Shown piece after piece: positions 1-9,220 of a DNA stretch of 64,000 nucleotides (the stretch's first letter is position 1; each line of letters opens with the position of its first letter). The translations under genes and the position numbers were made by a program. This DNA comes from Grammothele lineata. Taxonomy: Eukaryota; Basidiomycota; Agaricomycetes; Polyporales; Polyporaceae. The stretch lies in NCBI GenBank assembly GCA_002150815.3, contig NDFF03000029.1, positions 372,001-436,000 on the forward strand, written 5' to 3'. The notes beneath the pieces are model-generated. The model searched no databases. It was not told where the DNA came from and was given only the letters and a program-made list of their open reading frames with translations.

Positions 1-1106
1 GTGCGTACATTACTTAAACATTCTTAAAACACTTTTGGTGTCCTGAAAGGACGAGGAAATGGACACGTGTTGTGTTTGCGGCCGCAAGGGAGATGGTTTG
101 ATATTGACTGTGTTTTCCCAAGTATGAAAGGACTTATGGTGTAGTGGGATAGTTCGTCTTGTCTCTTGTCGCTGTTATGCGTGTTCGAATCCGCTCGCAT
201 GCACCCTTTTTCTCGGCATCAGCCGACTCGATCGGGATCTCTGGGGCACCTTGGCCGGTGCCTGGACCGCGTGGGCGCTTCTTTCACGGCCCCCGTCTTA
301 GGCGGCGAAAGATATATCTTCGTTCGCGCCTAATAGGCGGGAAGATATTATCTTGGATTGTCTAGAGCTCACTAGAGATACTATCGGAGGCCGTTGGAGG
401 CCGGAGCGCATCATAGCGGCAGAGAGCCAAAGTACAGGATCCTGCCTGCCGTGTTTGTCGTCAAGCTCGTCGATCTGTTGGCCGCGAAAACGCAAGTTGC
501 CGGCTGGCGCTCGGCCCGTGAATCGCCGATTTAGTATACCCTGTGTTCCTACCTCTTGCGTTGAAACTCAGAGCCAATTAGCTCGCACCAGCGGTATCTG
601 TAAGATCACCACCTGCTGTTTCTCTTGAGGGCTTCTACTGATATATACTCTCATTCAGCGCTATTAGTATGCCAAGCAATCGTCTATGAGTTGTCTCGCT
701 AAGCTTGAAGCTCCTCAAGGGTTTGTACGGAACCCCTTCTTCCAGCTTACTCCTGCTCGCTCGCTGGTCTTGAAGTTGGTTGAACACCCAATAATGGCGG
801 TGGCATGTCCAATGTCGACTTTACATCGGATGAAGGACTCCGCCTCTCTAGATCACCGAAGTCTTCCTGGCCTGACAGCGGCAGCAGCTATATCCGCCAC
901 TGCTTTGGCAGATCCCCGGTAAGGTCCGTTCCCCACAACGACGAGCTCGATCATCAATATCGACGCCACCGATGCGTTTTCGCAGGTGAGGAGGCTACAT
1001 AAACCGCGCCATCTCGTCACCCTCAGTTCCTCTAAGAGATCTGACGGTCCTCTTTGCAGCAGCCGCTCAGTCCGCCTCGGCACCCATCCCTTCACTGCAT
1101 TCAGCC
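1..1106. other. No protein gene recognised
   Basis: Short open frames on both strands show no recognisable domain and no convincing exon chain. The last part (about 1040-1106) is probably the 5' leader of the membrane-protein gene starting at 1107. A tRNA-like promoter remnant at 137-192 is listed separately. Confidence 0.5.
137..192 (+). other. tRNA-like pol III promoter remnant (pseudo-tRNA or SINE head)
   Basis: TGGTGTAGTGG at 137-147 resembles the tRNA A box and GTTCGAATCC at 183-192 matches the B box core. The spacing of about 45 bases is that of a tRNA gene, and a short T run follows at about 207. The expected T stem and acceptor stem do not pair, so this is not a functional tRNA. A tRNA-derived SINE head or a decayed tRNA would both fit; chance similarity is possible. 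Confidence 0.3.
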
Positions 1107-2286
1107 ATGTCACCACAACCAGGCGTGTACTACGGGCCAGATGAGGATGACGCCACTAAGGACCTTGAGAGGTTCTTTTTGGCGGGCGATTTCATTTGTG
1201 GCGTTGGATATGGTCAGTCCGCTAAGTCTGGCGATGTCACCGAGATGAGTCGACACTGACATAACAGGACAGGTATCCAGATCTTGCTGTGGCTGTCGTG
1301 CATGACATACCTATGGAAGCACCGCAAGCGGGGCTGGAAGACGATCCTTCTCATCGCGTATCTTACCCTTCTTGCGTCAATCGAGACGATCTTCGTCATC
1401 GTTCAGGCACGCACGGTACAGGTGCTCTACGTGGAGAACAGGAACTATCCAGGCGGTCCGTGGCAGTACTTCTTGGACACACAATACCTGGCGATCAACG
1501 TCATGTTCTACGCCACGCTCTTCGTGATCACCTTCTTGTGTGATCTTCTAGTCGTGAGTCTTAAGTGGTAATTGACGTCATTGACGCCTGGAATGCTAAC
1601 ATTCGTCTCTAGCTATGGCGTTGCTGGATAATATGGACAGCATCTGGGCCTGTGGTAGCTACTGCGGTAGTTGCGCTACCTACCATTATGCTCGTCGCAT
1701 CCTTTGGTAGGCCTGTAGTAGCCCTTCACGCACCCCCTCATGCTCACTATTTTGCGCGCTTCTAGTTATGGGCACTCTCTGGACGCTCCAATCGTCCCAC
1801 CCGGGCCTCTCGCTCTACAGCAAACAACCTATGGCGTACGGAACCTCATACTACGCGATCTCGCTCGGGATAAACATCCTCCTCACCGCGCTCATCATCG
1901 GCCGCCTGCTCGTCTACCGCCGCACCCACCTCGCGCACCTCCCCGCAGGCCACGCGCACCAGTACCTCTCGCTCGCCGCGCTCGTCGTCGAGTCCGCCGC
2001 GCTCTACTCGGCGTTCGCCATCGCGTTCCTGGTGTCTTACGCAATCAACGCGCCGATCAACCAGGTCTGGCTCGGGTGCGCGCAGGCAGCGCAGCAGATC
2101 GCGACGTACCTCATCATCTACCGTGTCGCGGACGGCACGGCGTGGTCAAGGGAAGCGATGGAGTCGAAAACCCTTACGTCGTTCAATGCCGCGGGGGTGA
2201 GGGCGCGAACGACGACCGACGTGCGTTTCACGACGGAGTTGTCGGTTTCGGGGGTGGGCTTTGCCGAGTCGAAGTTGGAGGCATGA
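1107..2286 (+). CDS. Multi-pass membrane protein (basidiomycete family), paralogue of 12437-13721
   Basis: Four exons (1107-1212, 1273-1553, 1613-1706, 1766-2286) give 333 residues. The protein opens with a short polar N-terminus containing YYGPDE and LERFFLAGDF, then shows about seven hydrophobic segments. It includes the conserved stretches VQARTV, NYPGGPWQYFLDTQ, WRCWIIWTASGP and, near the end, TYLIIYRVADG. The layout resembles seven-helix integral membrane proteins that are numerous in polypores, but no biochemical role is known to me. Exons 2 and 3 (281 and 94 bases) have exactly the lengths of the corresponding exons in the inverted paralogue, which fixes the splice sites. Unlike the paralogue it has no intron before the TYLIIYR segment. 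The C-terminal 50 residues are polar and presumably cytoplasmic. Function is not assigned. Confidence 0.85.
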
Positions 2287-2905
2287 GCGGGGCGGAGTTG
2301 AGTGTAGGTTTGTTTCTCTAGTCTGTGAGGTGGTGTATTGTACTACTTTCGCAGGGCTCTCGATGCGCTGTGTGTGTAATTCTACGAGACGTCTAGGCAA
2401 CATTGCACCGCCTATGGCCGCCCCGCTGAGCTTACGATATTCGAGCCAACGAGTGGTGCGTCTACTCCAGTGCACACTGAATAAGTAGCAGCGCCCACAC
2501 CGAGGCGGTTATAGATATGCACCAGGCCCGAATCTTTCTGGACCATCTATCCGGGCGAGTTGGTTATCATGCCAAACGCGGGAATTAGAGCATCGTATAC
2601 GTACGCTAATTCGGGTCATTTCTTGCTCGTGGCTCTTTTCGACGTAATTTATACCGGAATCATTAGGGATTCCCTGCAACAGGCCAAAGAATCAAGCAGT
2701 TCGTGTGCTGGAGAATTGGAGGTTATTGATGAAGGCGTGGTGGGACGATGAGCTTGGAAAGGTTGATAGGCGCCTATCTGTATACCCGCGCCAACCGATC
2801 AGACCATTTGCAGACCATTCGACCCACACACATTCTGCTCTCATCCTTCGAGCTCCCTCCGCCCTTTCTCATCCCTTCCTCACACCGCACCAGCACACCT
2901 GCAAC
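2287..2905. other. Intergenic, no gene seen
   Basis: 3' flank of the membrane-protein gene and promoter/leader of adenosine kinase. The last 80 bases before the ATG at 2906 are pyrimidine-rich, as in many fungal leaders. Short open frames here lack any recognisable domain. Confidence 0.5.
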
Positions 2906-4218
2906 ATGTCGGCCGAGTCGTACCAGCTTTTCTGCATGGGCAACCCCCTACTCGACATGCAGGTCACGAGCGAGGAGGTGCTCAAGAAGTATGATCTCAA
3001 GGCCAACGACGCCATCCTTGCGGAGGAGAAGCATATGCCTATGTACGCTCGCACGCATCGTTGAAGGCGTAACGATCCTTACGGTGATTTATGGTCAGCT
3101 ACCGCGAGCTCGTAGACAACCACAAAATCACTTATGTTGCTGGTGGCGCCGCGCAGAACGCTGCGCGTGGGGCGGCTGTATGTACATTTACTGTCTTCTT
3201 GGTACCTAGTGGTCCCCAACTCACCTTTATTCTTTCATTCCTTCCTCAGTACGTACTCCCCCCACACTCTGTCGTCTACGCTGGCTGTGTCGGCGATGAC
3301 GACCTTGCGGAGCAGCTCAAAGCCGCGAACAAGCGGGAGGGCCTCGACCAGGTCTACCTCGTCAAGCCTGGAGAGAAGACCGGGGCGTGCGCGGTTGTAA
3401 TTACCGGCCACCACCGTTCACTTGTGACGAACCTTGCGGCGGCAGAGAAGTTTGACAAGGCTCACCTCTCCTCGCCTGAGGTCGCGCCGCTCATCGAGGC
3501 TGCGAAGGTGTTCTACGTTGAGGGCTACTTCCTCACACACGGTACGGAGTCTGCACTTGAGGTCGCGAAGAAGGCGTCGGCGGCGGGCAAAGTACGTATC
3601 CTACTTTACGCCCTCTTCCCCAACGATACTGTCCAGTCCCCACCTATCATCGTCCTCGGTGCTGACACGCGCCCCGGTAGATCTTCGTCCTCAACCTCTC
3701 CGCACCCTTCATCCCCCAGTTCTTCGCCGCCCAACTTCAGCAGATCCTCCCCTACTGCGACGTCATTATCGGCAACGAAGCCGAAGCCGAGGCATGGGCG
3801 AGCGCGACGGGCCTCCCGGACAAGACCGACCTCGCGGCCGTCGCGCGCGCGATCGCCGCGCAGCCCAAGTCGAACGCGTCCCGCCCGCGCACGGTCGTCA
3901 TCACGCACGGGCCCAAGTCGACCACGGCCGTCCGCGCGGACGCGCTGGAGGACGTGAAGGTGTACCCTGTGACGCCCCTCGCGGACGCGGAGATCGTGGA
4001 CACGAACGGGGCGGGCGACGCGTTTGCGGGCGGGTTCCTTGGTGGGCTTGTGCTCGGTAAGCCGCTTGAGGAGTGTGTGGAGGCGGGGCACAAGATGGGC
4101 GCGATGTGTGTGCAGCAGGTGCGTCTTTTAGTCGGTATATGCGGATCGATGGGGGTGGCTGATAGAGTGCGTGCAGGTCGGGCCCCAGTTCAAGTGGCCT
4201 AAGGTCCAGATTTTTTGA
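2906..4218 (+). CDS. ADO1: Adenosine kinase (PfkB family)
   Basis: Phosphorylates adenosine to AMP with ATP, a cytosolic purine-salvage step that also removes the adenosine released by the S-adenosylhomocysteine cycle. Five exons (2906-3042, 3099-3177, 3250-3591, 3681-4118, 4177-4218) encode 345 residues, the usual length of the family. The N-terminus carries GNPLLDMQ, followed by the PfkB signature region GGAAQNAARGAA that shapes the sugar pocket. Near the C-terminus DTNGAGDAFAGGFL is the second PfkB signature, with the catalytic aspartate in GAGD. The last exon ends with GPQFKWP, typical of eukaryotic adenosine kinases. All junctions keep the reading frame. It is convergent with the zinc-finger gene that ends at 4674. 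Probably a constitutive housekeeping gene. Confidence 0.95.
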
Positions 4219-4673
4219 TAGACGACAACGACAAGATGAAGCGCCTTCATGTGTAACTTATACCTGCATTTCGCTCTCAACAGCGTACCCCCACGGTTCA
4301 TCCCGTTGTAGCCCACCAGGAGCTCTCCCCACATGTAGAATTACGAGTCAACCATCGTTATATCTGTAGTATCCTCGCATACCCGTCATGCAACCTTACA
4401 GTGCTTCTGCATCGCTCTTCGAAGTTCGGCCGTCGGACGTTGATCGCTGCGCGACGCATGTGTGCCGGTATCGACAAAGACATGGGAGTAGGAGGTAAAA
4501 TTGAGTAAAGGTGCAATATTACAGTGCATATAATATGCGATAAGGAGTAGCAGGTGTATAACGATACGTCAACACGGTCCACCCAGCCCGCGGCGCACTC
4601 CAGAGTGACAGTGACCCACATACAGGACTTAACACGTTCATAGCATTTCATCATCCGTCCGTCCGTCCGTCCG
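4219..4673. other. Intergenic between convergent genes
   Basis: Shared 3' flank of adenosine kinase (+) and the zinc-finger gene (-). No gene is seen. A TCCG microsatellite lies at its right edge. Confidence 0.5.
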
Positions 4674-4675
4674 TC
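4654..4675. repeat. (TCCG)n microsatellite abutting a stop codon
   Basis: Five copies of TCCG run from 4654 and reach into the stop codon of the minus-strand zinc-finger gene (TGA at 4676-4674), so its 3' UTR starts with CGGA repeats. Length change here would alter the 3' UTR or possibly the stop. Confidence 0.85.
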
Positions 4676-6689
4676 ATGAACCCCCCGGTGGGTCCGTGGC
4701 GTTTAGTAGTTGTTGGACCTGTGTCAGCAGCTCGGCTGCTCAAGCACACACGCAACCCACGCACGCACAAACGCATATCTGTCAGTCAGCCACTTGCACC
4801 GGCACGAACCGGCCGGTCTCGACCGAAAGGAGCAGAGCACGCACCCGGGTTCAGCATCGCCAGCTCCTCCGCCGCCGCGTCGTCGAGTTGTACGATGTCG
4901 TCCACCGACATCCCCTGTTGCTCCTCGGGCGCGCGCGCAGAGGGGGCAGAGGGGGCGGAGGGGGCAGAGGAGGCGGAGGGGTCGGAGGGGACGGAGGGGG
5001 CGGAGGGGGCTTGGACAGGGACGACGAGGGAGGACCCCTGTGCGCCCTCGACTTCGACCTTGACGGCTTGGGGCTGACCCTCGGCGACAGGGACAGGGGC
5101 CGCGGTCGTAGTCGAAGGGGGCAGGGGCAGGGGCGCCGAGGAGGCAGACGCAGAGGGGACAGAGGGGGCGGGGGGACCAGAGGAGCCAGAGGGGGGCGAG
5201 GGGGCCGCCGCGGAGGGGGGCTGCGTCGAGCCCGTACGGCTCGCCGCCGCCTCGCGGATCTCCTGCTCCTTCTGGTACGCGAGCACGGCCTGGAGCGCCG
5301 CCGCCGCCATGAGCGTCGACGCGTCTGGCTCCCCGCCCCCCGCGCCCGCCGCGGAACCCTCTGGTGTTCGTGCTTGTCCTTGCTTGTGCGAACCCGAGCT
5401 GGGCGTGCCAGCCGCGGACGCGGACGCGGCGTCCCCGCCCGCCCCACCACCATCCGTTTCTCGTGAAGGCTGCTCGGCGGCGCCCGTATTGCGCAGCGCG
5501 GACTCGGGCGGCCCGACGCCATTCGCAGACGCGCCCGCGCCGTTCGACTGCGCCAGCAGCTCCGGGCTAATCTGCGGCTGTGGGGGCATGTGCGGGGGCA
5601 TGCCCGGGTGGCGGTAGTACGGCGAGGGATAATATGGGGGCGGCACGTACATGCCTGGGGGCAGCGGGGGCGGGGGCGCGCCGCCCTCCGGGCCCGCGGG
5701 CCAGCCCGGCGGGCCGCCCGCGGCAGGAGCGGGCGCAGGCGGTTGGGGGGCCCAGTTCCCGCGCGTGGCGGAGGTGGGGATCCCGATGGGCGGTGGGGCG
5801 TAGTGCGTGTCTATCATCATCCCCGGGGGACGCGGCGGGGGCGGGTAGCCGGGGTAGTATCCGTCTGGATGGCGCGAGAGTGAACGTCGGGGTCAGACGT
5901 ATAGATGAGGGAGGAGGGCGCACCTTGCATTGTATGGGGGCGGTAGTAGTTACCGCCGCGGCCGGAGGACTCTGCCCTGCTGGAGACGGCGGGGGAGCTG
6001 TTCGCGCTGCCCTCGCCCTGGCTTCTTGACGGGGAGCCGCCGGGGCTCGGGGAGCGCGAGCCGGAGGAGCCGTCGTCCCCGTCCTTGCTCTTATCCTGTT
6101 CCGTGGGCTCTATTACGACGCCGTTATGGCGCGATTTTTGATGTCGACGGAGAGCATCGGTCTGCAGTCGAGTACGGGTCCCCCGCTGAGCTGATTAAGA
6201 GACGAAGCAGCGCGCATGTACTTACCCGAGTGAACGTGGCGTCACACTGGGGGCATTGACTGCGGATGGGCAGGGAGGAGGCTGAACGCGGCTGAGAGAA
6301 GGTGACAGACTGGATACATACAAGCCCGGTACAGAATGAGTCTTGGTCGTCCTCTGGTGCCTCTTCAAGTCTGCCTCGCGCGCAAAGACCTTCTTGCAGC
6401 CGTCCATCTTACAGGGCCAGGAGCCCGTGTCGGACTTCTTCTTCGAGCCCCCAGAGGAGCCGGACGAGACTTTCTTCTTCCCGTCCTTCCTCTCATCGGG
6501 CTACAAGCACACGAGGGGAGTAAGCGCAAGCGCAGAGAGACGGGAGGGAACAGAGGCGGGCAGCCACCGCGGGGAGGACGGCGGCGGGGCCGGTGTGGCA
6601 GAAGTGGCTGAAGCGATAATTGGGCCTGCCATGATTTCGGCCGGGCGGCGCGCGCTGCTCACCGTTTGCTTTGCCGTCGCTCTGACCAT
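4674..6689 (-). CDS. C2H2 zinc-finger protein with long Pro/Ser-rich tail
   Basis: Probable nuclear DNA-binding regulator. Six exons (6689-6663, 6500-6322, 6259-6226, 6161-5924, 5864-4845, 4735-4674) total 1560 bases, 519 residues. After a Lys/Ser-rich start come two zinc fingers. The first is CKMDGC...HQRTTKTH, with a slightly long spacing between its histidines. The second is a regular CPQCDATFTRTDALRRH...H finger split over two junctions. The remaining 400 residues are low-complexity: a Pro/Tyr-rich stretch (PPPYYPSPYYRHPG), Ala/Gly/Ser-rich linkers and an imperfect PSAPSVPS-type tandem repeat. A final short exon adds an ELLTQVQQLLNATD end; without that splice the frame would end in an unrelated 20-residue extension. 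The ATG at 6689 (MVRATAKQT) was chosen because it joins in frame to exon 2; longer upstream starts exist in this GC-rich leader. Target genes are unknown. Confidence 0.75.
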
Positions 6690-6994
6690 CCTGCACGGAA
6701 TAGAGACAGCGAGCGGGCGTGTTTGAGCACCTCCGACGGGTGCGCGGCGGGCGAGGGGCGGGCAGGCGGGGGCAGGGGAGGCGGGTGGCTGGAGGTGGCT
6801 GAGCGGTGGCTGGTGGCTGAGGAGCCCAGCTGCTGGCGGAGCACGCCCAACGTCCACGCGCGTCTATCTCCCCTTCTCTTCCGACATCAGATGATCTCTC
6901 TCTCGGCCGAACCACGACATACTGTGCAGTGTGCAACATAATTTTTTGACTGTGACCAGCAAGCTACCTTTTCGACACGGTACTACCAAACATG
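6690..6994. other. Intergenic, GC-rich leader of the zinc-finger gene
   Basis: GC-rich sequence upstream of the zinc-finger ATG. In-frame alternative starts exist (for example at 6857 on the minus strand), so part of it may be coding or 5' UTR. Nothing else is recognised. Confidence 0.4.
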
Positions 6995-7116
6995 TACCCC
7001 TCAAATGCCCCCCCTTTTTTCCCCTTTGAGGGCATTGAACTTGTTTGGGTCCGACTTTTTAGGAGCGTGAATGGTACTGTTCATGCTCCTAAAAAGTCGG
7101 ATGCCTTTTAGGGGTA
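6995..7116. mobile_element. MITE-like palindromic element flanked by TA
   Basis: A 118-bp segment (6997-7114) begins CCCCTCAAATGCC and ends GGCCTTTTAGGGG-like (as ATGCCTTTTAGGGG), so its ends are imperfect inverted repeats, and it is bounded by TA on both sides. Inside, 7050-7071 and 7080-7101 form a 22-base inverted repeat with one mismatch around an 8-base loop (arms TCCGACTTTTTAGGAG...). A TA duplication with a hairpin interior is what Tc1/mariner-derived MITEs look like. It has no coding capacity and lies about 410 bases upstream of the kinase ATG, in its promoter region. A transcriptional terminator or regulatory hairpin is an alternative reading. Confidence 0.55.
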
Positions 7117-7352
7117 AGAGTGCAGACTAGGTGAGTTCGCAAGAGTACCAACGCTCATCCTAAAGTTAACCCTGTCCCTTCTGTTAGGGTGTGTGTCTAC
7201 CCCTGTTGGGTGACTCCCCGTCGAGGGGCACGTGAGCCCCTCATTCTTCGACGTCGGAAGTTTGCCCACCACTGGAAGACATGCTCTTCGTACTCTCCTC
7301 TTTCGAGGGGTGTATGGCAAGGTCTTGAGGGGTATGTGGTGCAGGGGAAACG

Positions 7353-7360
7353 CATATAAG
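7353..7360 (+). promoter_or_regulatory. TATA-like box of the kinase gene
   Basis: ATATAAGG-type sequence within CGCATATAAGGGCC, 167 bases before the kinase ATG. It is followed by a CT-rich stretch typical of fungal transcription starts. Confidence 0.55.
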
Positions 7361-7526
7361 GGCCCGCATTTTTGCCCCAAGTCCCCATCTCACTTCATCG
7401 TTCCTGGCGAACTTCCCCCATTTCAACGACTTCACACTCGTCTTCGAAAGACACATACCTCTTCTCCACCACTTCTCTTCTACTACCTTCGCATATCCTT
7501 ATTCCCCTTCGCTTTCATTCTTCATC

Positions 7527-9069
7527 ATGGTCGCCATCACCGCTGCCGACTCTATGCCCAGCCTCATTGGCTATGTCCTCAACAGGACCTACAAGCTCGT
7601 GCAACTCCTCGGTGCCGGCACTTACGGCGTTGTCTACAAGGCGCTCGACATCCGCACCGCTCGTTCAGAGTTCCCTATCTACCGCGCCATCAAGGTTATT
7701 CGCAAGGCAGGACGCAAGAAGAGCGAGATCGAGGGCATCCGTCGCGAGATCAACCTCCACAACGCTGTCTCCAAGCACAGGGGCATAGTCCGGCTGTACG
7801 ACGCCTTCGATGACGACGACTACTTCTACATCATCCTCGACTACTGCGAAGGCGGCGATCTCTTCGAGCAGATCTGTGAGAAGCGCGTCTATGAAGGCAA
7901 CCCGGAGCTCGCCCGTATCGCATTCATCTCCCTCATCGACGCCGTCCAGGCCTGCCACAGCAATCGCATTGCACACCGCGATCTCAAGCCTGAGAACGTC
8001 CTCACGAGCCAGGACGGCTCGGAACTCTACCTTGCTGACTTCGGTCTCGCTACCACCAAGCGGGTCATCGCCGAATTCGGCTGTGGCACTGGCGTCTACA
8101 TGAGTCCTGGTACGTCTTCGACTCTTTTCAACTATCGCTAACTATATCACTCATTCGGGCCACTTTACAGAATGCATCGGCGAGCTCTTTGAGAAGGCGC
8201 CCTACGACCCGCGCCCGTCCGACGTCTGGGCACTCGGCGTCATCTTCGTCAACATGCTCTCGGGGCGCAACCCCTGGGTCCGCGCCGACCTCGCGGACGA
8301 GGGCTTCGACGCGTTCGTCCGCGACCCGGACTACCTCCTCCGCTGCCTCCCCATCTCGCGCGCCACGGACCGCCTCCTCCGCCGTGTACTCGCGCTCGAC
8401 CCCCGACACCGTATCTCCCTCCGCGACTTCCGCCGTGGCGTACACGCCATCGACAGCTTCTACCGCCCCGTCCAGCAGGAACCCGTCCCGCGCCCCGTGT
8501 CCAAGAGTGTCGCCGACCGCCGCCCGACGCCCTGCCCGCGCGAGAAGCTCCCGCCCACCGAGGGCTCGGAGGCGGAGGAGGACGTCAAGATCATCATCTC
8601 CGAGGAGATCCAGGATACGCCCCGTCCCCGCGCGCCGTCGACGTTGGCTATCACCCAGCCCGATAGCCAGCCTGTGCCCTGGCTCCCCGCCTCCGCGTGG
8701 GACACCGAGCCCTCGTCCTCGAGCTCGGACGCCTCCTCTTCCTCCTCCTCTTCGTTCCCGGTTTCTTCCTCCTCGGGGGAATCGTCGTCCTCGGCCTCGT
8801 CTGCGTCCGTGGCGCCCGCGCCCGACGACATCTTCGACCCGGCGTACATCATCGACTCCTACTTCTCCTCGGAGGACTCGGAAGCGGACAGCGAGGACTC
8901 GGTGCCCGACGTCTCCCCCGAGCCGATCGCAGCGCTCAAGCATGTGCCTGTCGCTGCTGTGGACAAGGGCAAGGGCAAGGGCAAGGCTGTGGACAATTGG
9001 ATGGGCGGGCTCGAGCCGGACGTGCGTATGGCTCTGCGTGCGCTCCGCGTTGGCGATGTGGATGAGTAG
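7527..9069 (+). CDS. Ser/Thr protein kinase, Ran1/Ksp1-like
   Basis: Two exons (7527-8109, 8171-9069), 493 residues. The kinase domain fills residues 15 to about 310. It has the glycine loop GAGTYGVVYK, the ATP-binding lysine in RAIKVI (residue 56), the catalytic loop HRDLKPEN, the metal-binding DFG in ADFGLAT, and MSPE, which is rebuilt across the intron and stands for the APE motif. The order and local sequence (YGVVYKALD, DYCEGGDLFEQI) resemble the fungal Ran1/Ksp1/Sks1 group, which links nutrient state to growth and meiosis; that assignment is by family resemblance only. The C-terminal 180 residues are acidic and very serine-rich with runs of five or more serines, likely disordered and a phosphorylation platform. 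A TATA-like box and pyrimidine-rich leader precede it, and a MITE-like palindrome lies further upstream. It is convergent with the HET gene, 151 bases apart. Confidence 0.9.
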
Positions 9070-9220
9070 AAGTATTGGCTGGGGTTGTGTTTCGTGTTTT
9101 GTGAGCAGCGGTGCGGGCATCGTTGACACTTCCCGACGTCGACGCAGTGACGCAATGTATAGTGCTACCTAATCTATCCAAATAAATCGCCTTACACAAT
9201 CTTGCCGATAGCGTGGAGTG

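Noticed and set aside
4786..4844. Continuation of the zinc-finger frame to a stop at 4786
   Set aside because: A good donor at 4844 and acceptor at 4736 give a more protein-like C-terminus, so the unspliced end was not used, though it remains possible.
8128..9129. Long open frame antisense to the kinase (333 codons) and a similar one in another plus frame (8189-9172)
   Set aside because: Arginine/proline/serine-rich translations with no domain; both are shadows of GC-rich kinase coding sequence, which has clear motifs.
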